Program-made: the position numbers and the translations under genes
Notes under the pieces: model-generated
The model's input: only the letters and a program-made list of their open reading frames with translations
The model's database searches: none
Told to the model about the DNA's origin: nothing
Part shown: positions 14,146 to 21,382 of the stretch, piece after piece
Position numbering within the stretch: the first letter of the stretch is position 1
How the letters are laid out: every line of letters starts with the position of its first letter
Origin: JADJPL01 sp964607915
GTDB lineage: Bacteria > Bacteroidota > Bacteroidia > Chitinophagales > Saprospiraceae
DNA length: 22,790 bases
Direction: 5' to 3'
NCBI GenBank assembly: GCA_964607915.1
Contig: CAZSMU010000051.1
Location: forward strand, 1-22,790

Positions 14146-14244
14146 CGTAGAAGATGGACGATTTAACGTATTCCCAATACCATGCCAAACTTGATTCAAG
14201 CGCAGCTTCTTTTCAAGGGTTTTTGATTGGATGGTAATCGGACT

Positions 14245-14440
14245 CCGTGATGAACCCCTGGTTACAAGCCTAATAGGTTTGTAGCCAGGGGGCAGCGCGG
14301 AGGGAAAAAAGAGTCATTTTTGGGCCACACGAAGGCTTTTTGAGGGAGTATAGCCTAGCTATATGACTGAAAAAAGGCATAGTGTGGGCGAAAAAGGGCC
14401 TTTTTGACCCCGTGATGAACCCCTGGTTACAAGCCTAATA
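14245..14440. repeat. Large composite copy of the palindromic repeat, copy F
   Basis: The full element spans 14275-14440: left arm aggtttgtagccaggg (14275-14290), right arm ccctggttacaagcct (14421-14436), both flanked by aat. It is about twice the size of the other copies. A second palindromic core is centred on ATAGC-cta-GCTAT (14350-14362), and secondary arms tttttgggccacac and gtgtgggcgaaaaa flank it. A solitary right end (14245-14275) precedes it as an exact 31-bp direct repeat of 14410-14440. Confidence 0.75.
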
Positions 14441-14462
14441 AACAGATTACCAAATAGAAACG

Positions 14463-14470
14463 TACCTTTG
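14463..14470 (+). promoter_or_regulatory. Putative promoter for the propeller/PafA genes
   Basis: TACCTTTG matches the TAnnTTTG -7 consensus. No good -33 element is seen; its expected place (about 14440-14445) abuts the end of repeat copy F. The predicted leader to the ATG at 14601 is about 125 nt. Confidence 0.5.
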
Positions 14471-14600
14471 CAGCGCGGTGGGCAGTTCCTATCGCTGCGC
14501 CTCGCGATGCATTCCCCGCCCAAAACAAACCGCATCCGGAAAAAAGCCCTATTTTTGAGGTTCTGGCCCTGGTATTTTCATCACCTTTTTATATTGTGTT

Positions 14601-15692
14601 ATGTATTCAATCATCGTATCTCTGTGCAGCGTGCTGCTGTGGGCGTCTCCAGCCCTACCGGTTGATGGGCCGGCGCCCCACCGGCCACCTATGCCGGCCG
14701 ATTCACTGCGCTATCCCGCTGAAACCCACCTGCGCAACCTCAAACAATTGACCTTCGGCGGCAATAACGCGGAGGCATACTTCAGCTTCGACAGCAAATC
14801 GCTGGTATTCCAGTCGGACTTTGCGGGCTGGGGGAACCAGTGTGACCAGATCCACCTCATGTCGCTCCTGGGGACGAAGGGAAAACAGCCGCCGCGCATC
14901 AGCACCGGCAAAGGACGTACGACCTGTTCGTACTTCATGCCCGGCGATAAGACCGTCCTCTATGGCTCTACCCATCTCGGGGGCGATAAGTGCCCGGAAA
15001 CACCCCGCTTCGTGGGCGGAAAGTACGTCTGGGGCATCTACGATACCTACGATATCTTCGTGGCGAATAAAAAAGGCAAAATCCTCCGGCAACTGACCGA
15101 CGCACCCGGCTACGACGCCGAAGCGACCGTCTCCCCAGACGGTAAAAAAATCGTGTTCACCTCCACCCGCAGCGGCGACCTGGAACTGTGGACGATGGAT
15201 ATAGACGGCAGCAACCAGCGCCAGATTACCTTCGAACCAGGCTATGACGGGGGCGCTTTTTTCTCGCCAGACAGCAAAAAACTGGTGTTCCGCGCTTCCC
15301 GGCCCAAAACCCCGGAAGCGCTCGCCGCGTACAGGGAACTGCTGACCAAAGGCCTGGTACAGCCCACCGACCTCGAAATATTCACCTGCAACGTGGACGG
15401 CTCCGACCTGAGGCAGATCACCAACCTCGGCAAGGCCAACTGGGCACCTTTCTTCCATCCCTCGGGCAACAAAATCATCTTCACTACCAACCACCACCTG
15501 CCGAGCGGAAGGGTGTTCAACCTATTTTCCATCAATCTGGACGGCTCCGGGCTCCAACAGATCACTTTCGACAAAGTGTTCGACGGGTTCCCTATGTTCT
15601 CGCCCGATGGCAAAAAATTTGTGTTCTCCTCCAACCGCTTCAATGGGGGCGGGCAGGATACGAACGTGTTCCTGGCGGATTGGGTAGAATAG
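14601..15692 (+). CDS. Exported TolB-like beta-propeller (PD40/WD40-like) protein
   Basis: A 363-residue protein. The N-terminal hydrophobic stretch (MYSIIVSLCSVLLWASPALP) is a signal peptide, so it is exported. The rest is a series of TolB/PD40 blades: LKQLTFGGNNAEAYFSFDSK, LRQLTDAPGYDAEATVSPDG, RQITFEPGYDGGAFFSPDSK, LRQITNLGKANWAPFFHPSG and LQQITFDKVFDGFPMFSPDG. Each is followed by a KIVF-type strand and an SNR/STR turn, giving at least five clear blades and probably six. There is no catalytic domain, so it is most likely a binding or scaffolding propeller; it lacks the TolB N-terminal domain and should not be called tolB. Cysteines at about 81, 109 and 132 could form disulfides in the periplasm. 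The next gene, a PafA phosphatase, starts 27 nt downstream, so the two are probably co-transcribed. Confidence 0.88.
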   Translation: MYSIIVSLCSVLLWASPALPVDGPAPHRPPMPADSLRYPAETHLRNLKQLTFGGNNAEAYFSFDSKSLVFQSDFAGWGNQCDQIHLMSLLGTKGKQPPRISTGKGRTTCSYFMPGDKTVLYGSTHLGGDKCPETPRFVGGKYVWGIYDTYDIFVANKKGKILRQLTDAPGYDAEATVSPDGKKIVFTSTRSGDLELWTMDIDGSNQRQITFEPGYDGGAFFSPDSKKLVFRASRPKTPEALAAYRELLTKGLVQPTDLEIFTCNVDGSDLRQITNLGKANWAPFFHPSGNKIIFTTNHHLPSGRVFNLFSINLDGSGLQQITFDKVFDGFPMFSPDGKKFVFSSNRFNGGGQDTNVFLADWVE

Positions 15693-15719
15693 ACTTGTAC
15701 ATACGTCAAACTTTTTTCC

Positions 15720-17393
15720 ATGAAAAAAACCATTCTCTTCGCAGCTCTGCTCCTGGGCCTCATATCGGCGCTTTCCGCCCAGACCCGCCCCCCTGCCGCC
15801 AAACCGCGTCAGCCCCGCCTGGTAGTGGGAATTGTGGTGGACCAGATGCGCTACGACTACCTGTACCGGTACTACGATAAATACGGGACCGGTGGCTTCA
15901 AACGCCTCCTCAACGAGGGTTTCTCTTGCGAGAATACGCATTATAATTATATGCCTACCTATACGGCACCCGGGCATGCGAGCATCTACACCGGTACGAC
16001 GCCCTCCGTACACGGTATCGTGGGAAACGACTGGTACGACCGCACCCAGGCCAAAAACCAGTACGTGACCTCCGATGAGCGCTACAAAGGCGTAGGGACC
16101 ACCTCCTCTAAAGGAAACCACTCGCCGTCGGTACTCCTGTCGTCCACCATCACCGACGAACTGCGGCTGGCGAGTTCGCTGCGCTCCAAAGTGGTCGGCG
16201 TGTGCATCAAAGATCGCGGAAGCATCCTGCCGGCAGGGCATATCCCCAACGCCTGCTTCTGGTTCGACGACGATACCGGCAACTGGATCAGTTCCTCCTA
16301 CTACCCCTTCCCGGATTCTGTGCCCGCGCTTCCCGGCTGGGTGGGGCGCTTCAACGATAAAAAACTGGCCCTGCGCTACCTCTCCCAACCCTGGGAAACC
16401 GTGCAGCTCGAGCGCACCTATACGGAAAGCGTACCCGGGTTCGACAAGTACGAGATGCGGTTCCCGGGCGATACGACGGGCGCATTCCCCCATGCCCTGC
16501 CCGCCCTGCAGACCAAGGGAGGCCCGGGCCTGGTGCGGAGCACACCCTTCGGCAACAGCCTCACGACGGATTTTGCCCTCACCGTCATAGACGAGATGAA
16601 ACTCGGCGTGGACGAATACCCGGATTTCCTGGCTCTGAGCTATTCTTCCACCGACTACTGCGGGCACCAGTTCGGCGTGCGCAGCACAGAGGTACAGGAT
16701 GTGTACCTGCGCCTCGACCGCGACCTGGAGCGCCTGCTGGATTACCTGGACGAAGAATTCGGGAAAGACAACGTACTGGTGTTCCTCACCGCCGACCACG
16801 GCGCTGCCGAAACCGTGCCCTTCCTCAAAGACCTGCGCATGCCCACCGGTATACTGGACGAAAATACCCTGACCAGGGCCTTGAACACACACCTGGATTC
16901 CGTGTTCGGCGTGCGCCTACCCTTTGTCAGTGCCGTGGTGAACCAGCAGGTGTATATCAATGAAAAAGTACTGCCCATCGGCAAGCTGGAGCCGGGTCCG
17001 GTCCAAAAAGCTATTGTGGATTACCTGAAGAAACTGCCGGGCGTGTACGGGGCGTTCAGCAAAGACGAGTTATTCACGCTGGCACCGGAGTATCCGTTCA
17101 TCGGCCTCGTCCGGAACGGGTTCCATCCCCGGCGTTCGGGGGATGTAATCTATACCCTCGACCCGGGCTGGCTACCGGAGCCGTATTTTGCGAAAGGGGG
17201 CACGACGCATGGTAGCCCGTACGCCTACGATACCCACGTGCCTCTGGTTTGGTATGGCTGGAAAGTACCCCAGGGAGAGTCCTTCGCCCCGACGCAGATC
17301 ACGGACATCGCCCCCACACTGGCCGCTTTCCTCCGCATCATGGAGCCTAGCGGGAATACGGGGAAGGTGATTCAGGCGCTGTTTGAGAAATAG
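15720..17393 (+). CDS. pafA: PafA-type alkaline phosphatase (phosphomonoesterase)
   Basis: A 557-residue secreted enzyme with a signal peptide (MKKTILFAALLLGLISALSA, then QTRPPA). It follows the Elizabethkingia PafA pattern: VVGIVVDQMRYDYLYRYYDK, with metal-ligand Asp41; YMPTYTAPGHASIYTG, with the presumed nucleophile Thr82; and VHGIVGNDW, with Asn103. VCIKDRGS gives Lys164 and Arg166. The Asn plus Lys-x-Arg set is what separates PafA monoesterases from NPP diesterases. Further metal ligands are in STDYCGHQFG, LTADHGAAE and THGSPYAYDTHVPLVWYG. It should release inorganic phosphate from diverse organic phosphate monoesters in the periplasm or outside the cell. It follows the propeller gene after 27 nt. 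Its 3' end overlaps the convergent symporter gene by 47 nt. No Pho-box-like element was recognised. Confidence 0.94.
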   Translation: MKKTILFAALLLGLISALSAQTRPPAAKPRQPRLVVGIVVDQMRYDYLYRYYDKYGTGGFKRLLNEGFSCENTHYNYMPTYTAPGHASIYTGTTPSVHGIVGNDWYDRTQAKNQYVTSDERYKGVGTTSSKGNHSPSVLLSSTITDELRLASSLRSKVVGVCIKDRGSILPAGHIPNACFWFDDDTGNWISSSYYPFPDSVPALPGWVGRFNDKKLALRYLSQPWETVQLERTYTESVPGFDKYEMRFPGDTTGAFPHALPALQTKGGPGLVRSTPFGNSLTTDFALTVIDEMKLGVDEYPDFLALSYSSTDYCGHQFGVRSTEVQDVYLRLDRDLERLLDYLDEEFGKDNVLVFLTADHGAAETVPFLKDLRMPTGILDENTLTRALNTHLDSVFGVRLPFVSAVVNQQVYINEKVLPIGKLEPGPVQKAIVDYLKKLPGVYGAFSKDELFTLAPEYPFIGLVRNGFHPRRSGDVIYTLDPGWLPEPYFAKGGTTHGSPYAYDTHVPLVWYGWKVPQGESFAPTQITDIAPTLAAFLRIMEPSGNTGKVIQALFEK

Positions 17394-18477
17394 AGCGGTC
17401 GCGGGGTGGCCGCTTGTGCCAGTAGGAAGCCAGCATAGAGCCGGAAATGTTCATGATAGGCCCGAAAACACTGGCGGCCAGCCCCACCGTGGCGATTTGT
17501 CCCATCCCTTTGGCAATGGCAGAGGCCAACCCGGCGTTTTGCAAGCCCACCTCTATGGCGATGGTGCGGGCATCGCGCTCGTCCAGTCGGAACAAGCGCG
17601 CAGACCAGTAGCCGAGCAAATACCCCAGTCCATTGTGTATCGCAGCAATCAGGATGAGCAGAAAGCCGATGTGGAGCAGACTATCTCGTCCGGCTGCAGT
17701 GATGACTACGATGATGAGGGCAATTCCTGCCATGGAGAGCAGGGTCATGGCCCTCTCCAGCCACTGCACCCTGCCCGCCAGTACCTTGTTGACCATCAGA
17801 CCTGCCGCAATGGGAAGAAGGATGATTCGGGAGATGTCCAGCATCATGTCCTGCACATTGATCGCGATGTAGGCACCAGCAAGGGCCTTCATCAGCAAGG
17901 GGGTGAGCAAGGGGGCCAGCAGGGTCGTACAGGACGTCAGAGTGATGGAAAGCGCCAAATTGGCCCGCGCCAAAAAAGCCATTACGTTGGAAGCGACTCC
18001 GCTGGGCGAACAGCCCACCAGTATGATGCCCGCCGCAATCGCCGGCTCCAGGTTGCTCACGCGGGCGAGCAAAAGCCCCGTGAGGGGCATGATCACAAAT
18101 TGGCTGACCACCCCGATTAGGACCCCTCTCGGGTTTTTGATCACCTGCACGAAATCCCCCATCCCCATGGAGGTGCCCATCCCAAACATGATGACCTGCA
18201 TGAGCGGGATGATGAGGCCCGACAACTTGAAGGAACCCCACTGGATAAAATACCCAGGGAAATACATCGCTCCGGCAACCGCAGCCAGGATAATCGTGGT
18301 AAAGACATAGCCCCTCAAGGCCTCCCGGCGCTGGAAGCCCCAGGCTAAAGCGAGCAAAGCCGATACCGCAAAGGCTCCGGAAAGGCCGTAGCGCCCGCCA
18401 AAGGCCAGAAAAAGAGCTGCCGCGGCACTTGCAAAGGAAATTGCCCAAGGCAGCATACGGGGAAAGAGATTTTTCAA
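17347..18477 (-). CDS. Bile acid:sodium symporter (BASS) family transporter
   Basis: A 376-residue integral membrane protein with about ten or more hydrophobic helices. Family signatures are VGCSPSGVASNVMAFLARAN (half-helix crossover region) and IAIEVGLQNAGLASAIA (the second, carrying Na+ site residues). PLMQVIMFGMGTSMGMGDFV and SVFGPIMNISGSMLASYW are also typical. BASS proteins import organic anions with Na+; bacterial substrates include pantoate-like and other carboxylates and cannot be assigned here. Extra hydrophobic helices precede the usual core at the N-terminus, making it longer than the common 300-330. The start is uncertain: the frame begins with TTG at 18477 (MKNLFPRML), and the first ATG is seven codons later at 18456. 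The last 15 or so residues are encoded opposite the pafA 3' end. Confidence 0.88.
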   Translation of the reverse strand: MKNLFPRMLPWAISFASAAAALFLAFGGRYGLSGAFAVSALLALAWGFQRREALRGYVFTTIILAAVAGAMYFPGYFIQWGSFKLSGLIIPLMQVIMFGMGTSMGMGDFVQVIKNPRGVLIGVVSQFVIMPLTGLLLARVSNLEPAIAAGIILVGCSPSGVASNVMAFLARANLALSITLTSCTTLLAPLLTPLLMKALAGAYIAINVQDMMLDISRIILLPIAAGLMVNKVLAGRVQWLERAMTLLSMAGIALIIVVITAAGRDSLLHIGFLLILIAAIHNGLGYLLGYWSARLFRLDERDARTIAIEVGLQNAGLASAIAKGMGQIATVGLAASVFGPIMNISGSMLASYWHKRPPRDRSISQTAPESPSPYSR

Positions 18478-18496
18478 GGACGACTATTTTTACAGC

Positions 18497-18578
18497 CATC
18501 AGGCTTGTGGCGAGGAGATGGTCGAGGATAAAAAGTGGTTTTCCCGCTAGCTTGCCAGCCCTCCCCATTCGGCTAATG
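18497..18578. repeat. Palindromic intergenic repeat, copy G (degenerate)
   Basis: The left end catcaggcttgtggcgagga (18497-18516) is close to the family consensus, the core retains aaaaagtggttttt-like symmetry, and the right end gccctccccattcggctaat (18558-18577) is eroded. The left end lies 19 nt before the TTG start of the symporter gene. Confidence 0.5.
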
Positions 18579-18634
18579 ACCAAATTTTATAAAATATAAT
18601 TTTATATCAAAAAAAATTTCAGCATAAAATTTTA

Positions 18635-18708
18635 AATATACAAACAAGGGCTTCCAGTAGCCTTTGTTTGTATATTGTAAAATATACTTTTTTTTAAAAA
18701 CAAGGGCT
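18635..18708 (+). promoter_or_regulatory. Alternative-hairpin leader upstream of dapB
   Basis: Three segments are mutually complementary. U (18635-18652, aatatacaaacaagggct) pairs over 18 positions (one G-U) with M (18659-18676, agcctttgtttgtatatt), with a 6-nt loop. M can instead pair downstream: GTATATT (18670-18676) with AATATAC (18681-18687) across GTAA, followed at once by eight Ts, and extended by agcctttgttt with aaacaagggct (18698-18708). Pairing U-M precludes M-D. The layout resembles an antiterminator/terminator switch in front of the lysine/DAP genes. It matches no riboswitch class that I recognise, including the lysine riboswitch. Confidence 0.6.
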
Positions 18709-18712
18709 TTAT

Positions 18713-18739
18713 TTTTTGAAAAGAATACCTATATCTTGC
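18713..18739 (+). promoter_or_regulatory. Possible dapB-proximal promoter
   Basis: TATCTTGC (18732-18739) is one base short of the TAnnTTTG consensus, and TTTTTTG at 18712-18718 could act as -33, but the 13-nt spacing is too short. If real, it would leave only a very short leader and place the alternative hairpins outside the transcript. Low confidence. Confidence 0.25.
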
Positions 18740-18758
18740 TAATCTTTAACCTGAAAGC

Positions 18759-19487
18759 ATGAAAATAGGCGTATTGGGGCTGGGGCGTATGGGAGCCCAG
18801 GTAGAGGCACTGGCCGCGCAGAGAGGGCATGACATCACAGCCCGCATAGATGCGACGCGCGAGGAAATAACGGCGACCCCGGAGGTGTGGATTGACTTTA
18901 GCGACCCCGGTGCCCTGGAGCGGTATATACCCGATATCGCGGCATCGAAAACGCCGATGGTCATCGGTACGACCAACTGGGAGCCCCGTTTGCCCTACTT
19001 TCGCAGCCTGTTCGAAGCACACGATACGCCGGCGATATACAGCTCCAACTACTCTATAGGTGTACAGTGCTTTTTTCAAATCGTGTCCAGGGCCGCAGAG
19101 CTGATTCGCTCCTTCGAGCAGGAATACGATATACTGGTGTCGGAGACGCACCACCGCAAAAAAATAGATGCCCCCAGCGGCACAGCCAAGAGTATTGTGG
19201 ATCTCATCCTGCAAAACAGCGCCCGCAAAAAGAACTGGTCGCTGGACCCTGCCGACGCAGTAGCCGACGAGAGCTGCCTCCAGGTGGCCGTATCGCGGAC
19301 AGGCCAGGTGCCGGGCACCCACAGCGTCGTGTGGGACTCGCATGCCGATACCATCGAGATCCGCCACCAGGCCAGGAATCGCGAGGGGTTTGCTTTGGGG
19401 GCTATCGTTTGCGCCGAGCACATCCACAAACTTCCTCCGGGCTTGCACGAGCTGAAAGAGGTCTTCCCGATCATCTTTGCGAGCTGA
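18759..19487 (+). CDS. dapB: 4-hydroxy-tetrahydrodipicolinate reductase
   Basis: A 242-residue cytoplasmic enzyme. It reduces 4-hydroxy-tetrahydrodipicolinate, the DapA product, to tetrahydrodipicolinate with NAD(P)H in the diaminopimelate/lysine pathway. The Rossmann loop is MKIGVLGLGRMGAQ (1-14), and the nicotinamide-side motif is MVIGTTNW (67-74). The catalytic and substrate motif is ETHHRKKIDAPSGTAKS (129-145), with the His-His pair at 131-132 and Lys134/135. The C-terminal part has GTHSVVWDSHADTIEIRHQA and ends in the usual LHELKEVF region. It is shorter than E. coli DapB (about 270), the compact type usual in Bacteroidota. It is the first gene of a dapB-dapA-dapD unit; dapA starts 67 nt downstream. 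An AT-rich leader with alternative hairpins precedes it. Confidence 0.95.
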   Translation: MKIGVLGLGRMGAQVEALAAQRGHDITARIDATREEITATPEVWIDFSDPGALERYIPDIAASKTPMVIGTTNWEPRLPYFRSLFEAHDTPAIYSSNYSIGVQCFFQIVSRAAELIRSFEQEYDILVSETHHRKKIDAPSGTAKSIVDLILQNSARKKNWSLDPADAVADESCLQVAVSRTGQVPGTHSVVWDSHADTIEIRHQARNREGFALGAIVCAEHIHKLPPGLHELKEVFPIIFAS

Positions 19488-19554
19488 CGGGCGAGCTGCG
19501 GGTTTTTTAAAGACTTTTTAACCAACCCCGGGATACGCAATCAACCACAAAATC

Positions 19555-20460
19555 ATGACGAATTCAGACTTTCGCGGTTGCTATACCGCCATCGTAACCC
19601 CCTTCACCGCCGACGGCTCTGCCATTGACTGGGCCGCTTTCGAAGCATTGGTGGAAGCCCAAATTGCCGCCCGCATAGACGGGATCGTATTCGTAGGCAC
19701 CACAGGGGAAAGCCCGACGCTTACCCATGAAGAACACGACGCAGTCATCCACTGGTCCACGAAAACGGTCAGGGGGCGCTGCAAGGTAATCGTAGGCACC
19801 GGTTCGAACAATACCGAAGAAGCGCTGCACTTTGCCCGGATGGCCCAATCGGCAAAAGCCGACGCGCAGCTGGTCGTCAGCCCGTACTACAACAAACCGA
19901 CACAGGAGGGGCTTTACCAGCATTTTATTCGCATCGCAGAGGAGACAGAGGTGCCCATCATCCTGTACAACATCCAGGGGCGCTGTGGGGTGAACATACA
20001 AACCGATACCTTGCTGCGCCTTGCCGCACACCCGCGCATCATCGGGGTAAAAGAAGCAAGCGGGAATATCATGCAGATGATGGAGGTCATCGGGCGTACG
20101 CCAGACGACTTTTACGTCTTTTCCGGAGACGACGAAATCACGCTTCCGCTGACGGCCTGCGGGGGCGACGGGGTCATCTCCGTAGCTTCCAATGTCATTC
20201 CCCACAGCATGCGGCGCATGGTACACGAGGCTCTGGCCGGCCATTTTGCCGAGGCGCGCCGCCTGCATTACGCCCTCACCCCCATCATGCAGGCCGGCTT
20301 CCTGGAAACCAATCCCATACCCATTAAGGAGATGTTGGCCCTGCAGGGAAAGATCTCGACCGGCTTCCGCCTGCCGATGACCCGCGCCGGGGAAGGGACC
20401 ATGCGCCAACTAGAGCAGCTGATCCCGAAAATTGCCGAAATAGAACGCCTTAACGCATAA
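19555..20460 (+). CDS. dapA: 4-hydroxy-tetrahydrodipicolinate synthase
   Basis: A 301-residue class I aldolase of the DHDPS/NAL family, condensing pyruvate with aspartate semialdehyde. Motifs are FVGTTGESPTLTHEEH (46-61; Thr49/Thr50 of the proton relay), VVSPYYNKPTQEGLYQHF (107-124; Tyr112), IILYNIQGRCGVNI (135-148; Tyr138 and Arg143) and the Schiff-base Lys166 in IIGVKEASGN. All catalytic positions known from E. coli DapA have counterparts. One small oddity is YNIQGRCG where the family usually has YNVPGRTG; the substitutions surround the substrate-carboxylate Arg and leave it intact. Lysine feedback cannot be judged by eye. It lies between dapB (67 nt upstream) and dapD (12 nt downstream) and is almost certainly in one operon with them. 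Confidence 0.97.
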   Translation: MTNSDFRGCYTAIVTPFTADGSAIDWAAFEALVEAQIAARIDGIVFVGTTGESPTLTHEEHDAVIHWSTKTVRGRCKVIVGTGSNNTEEALHFARMAQSAKADAQLVVSPYYNKPTQEGLYQHFIRIAEETEVPIILYNIQGRCGVNIQTDTLLRLAAHPRIIGVKEASGNIMQMMEVIGRTPDDFYVFSGDDEITLPLTACGGDGVISVASNVIPHSMRRMVHEALAGHFAEARRLHYALTPIMQAGFLETNPIPIKEMLALQGKISTGFRLPMTRAGEGTMRQLEQLIPKIAEIERLNA

Positions 20461-20472
20461 AAAACCAAATCC

Positions 20473-21264
20473 ATGCACGATACTATCGAAACCCTGAAAG
20501 CCGCTGTAGAACAGCAACAGGCGAGCTCCACGCAGATCCGGGAAATCATCCAGCTCCTGGATGCGGGCAGCCTGCGCATCGCCCTGAACGAAGAAGGCGG
20601 GTGGCAGGTACAGGAGTGGGTGAAAAAAGCAGTGCTCCAGTTTTTCCCCCTGTGCAAAGTAGAAGAATATTCCGATTCGGCCCCTTTTTACTTCCGCGAT
20701 GGCATACCCCTGAAGAAGGAGTTTTCCAACATCCGGATCGTGCCGGGGGGGAGCAGCGTGCGCTACGGGGCCTATCTGGCGCCCTCGGTCGTGATGATGC
20801 CTCCTTCGTATGTGAATATCGGCGTCTTTGTGGATGAGGGGACCATGATTGACTCGCACGTGCTCGTGGGCTCCTGTGCGCAGATCGGCAAAGGGGTACA
20901 CCTTTCCGCAGGGGTGCAGATCGGAGGCGTGCTGGAACCGCTGCAGGCGTCGCCGGTCATTGTGGAAGACCATGCCTTCATTGGGGCGGGTTCGATCGTG
21001 GTGGAAGGCGTACTCGTACGCCGGTCGGCGGTTCTCGCACCAGGGGTCGTCCTCTCCGGCTCCACCCCCATTGTGGAACTGAACGAAAAGCACGAAAAAG
21101 TAGCCGAGTACAAGGGCGAAGTGCCCGAAAACGCCATCGTGATCCCCGGCATACGCATGAAAGGGAACTCCGGGTACGGATACCAGACCCCGCTGATCAT
21201 CGGGTACAAAAGCGAGGGTACCAGCGCTAAAGTGGCCCTAAATACCCTGCTGCGGGATTTCTAA
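20473..21264 (+). CDS. dapD: 2,3,4,5-tetrahydropyridine-2,6-dicarboxylate N-succinyltransferase
   Basis: A 263-residue enzyme. It transfers succinyl from succinyl-CoA to tetrahydrodipicolinate, committing the pathway to the succinylase branch of DAP synthesis. The N-terminal helical domain (about 1-95) includes WQVQEWVKKAVLQFFPLCKV. The left-handed beta-helix follows with hexapeptide repeats (VRYGAYLAPSVVMMPPSYVN, IGVFVDEGTMIDSHVLVGSC, AQIGKGVHLSAGVQIGGVLE, PVIVEDHAFIGAGSIVVEGV). The C-terminal cap contains IVIPGIRMKGN. Length and motifs match a full-length trimeric DapD. It is the third gene after dapB and dapA, 12 nt from the latter. DapC/ArgD, DapE, DapF and LysA, needed to complete lysine, are not in the window. 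Confidence 0.96.
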   Translation: MHDTIETLKAAVEQQQASSTQIREIIQLLDAGSLRIALNEEGGWQVQEWVKKAVLQFFPLCKVEEYSDSAPFYFRDGIPLKKEFSNIRIVPGGSSVRYGAYLAPSVVMMPPSYVNIGVFVDEGTMIDSHVLVGSCAQIGKGVHLSAGVQIGGVLEPLQASPVIVEDHAFIGAGSIVVEGVLVRRSAVLAPGVVLSGSTPIVELNEKHEKVAEYKGEVPENAIVIPGIRMKGNSGYGYQTPLIIGYKSEGTSAKVALNTLLRDF

Positions 21265-21382
21265 AAGAGCAGGGGGGCAATTCGTTTTCCGGATATTTCA
21301 ACAAATAATCTGTGCAATTTCAAACTACAAATCCGGCAATCTCAAAATTTGCTAATTTTACAGAAAATTCCCTTCGTGTGAA

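Noticed and set aside
13997..14188. N-terminal extension of the subtilase by 64 residues
   Set aside because: The frame is open but runs through repeat copy E and a terminator, and would bury the signal peptide in the interior.
18580..18758. Lysine riboswitch upstream of dapB
   Set aside because: The region is of suitable position but too AT-rich and simple; none of the conserved multi-helix core of the lysine riboswitch could be recognised.
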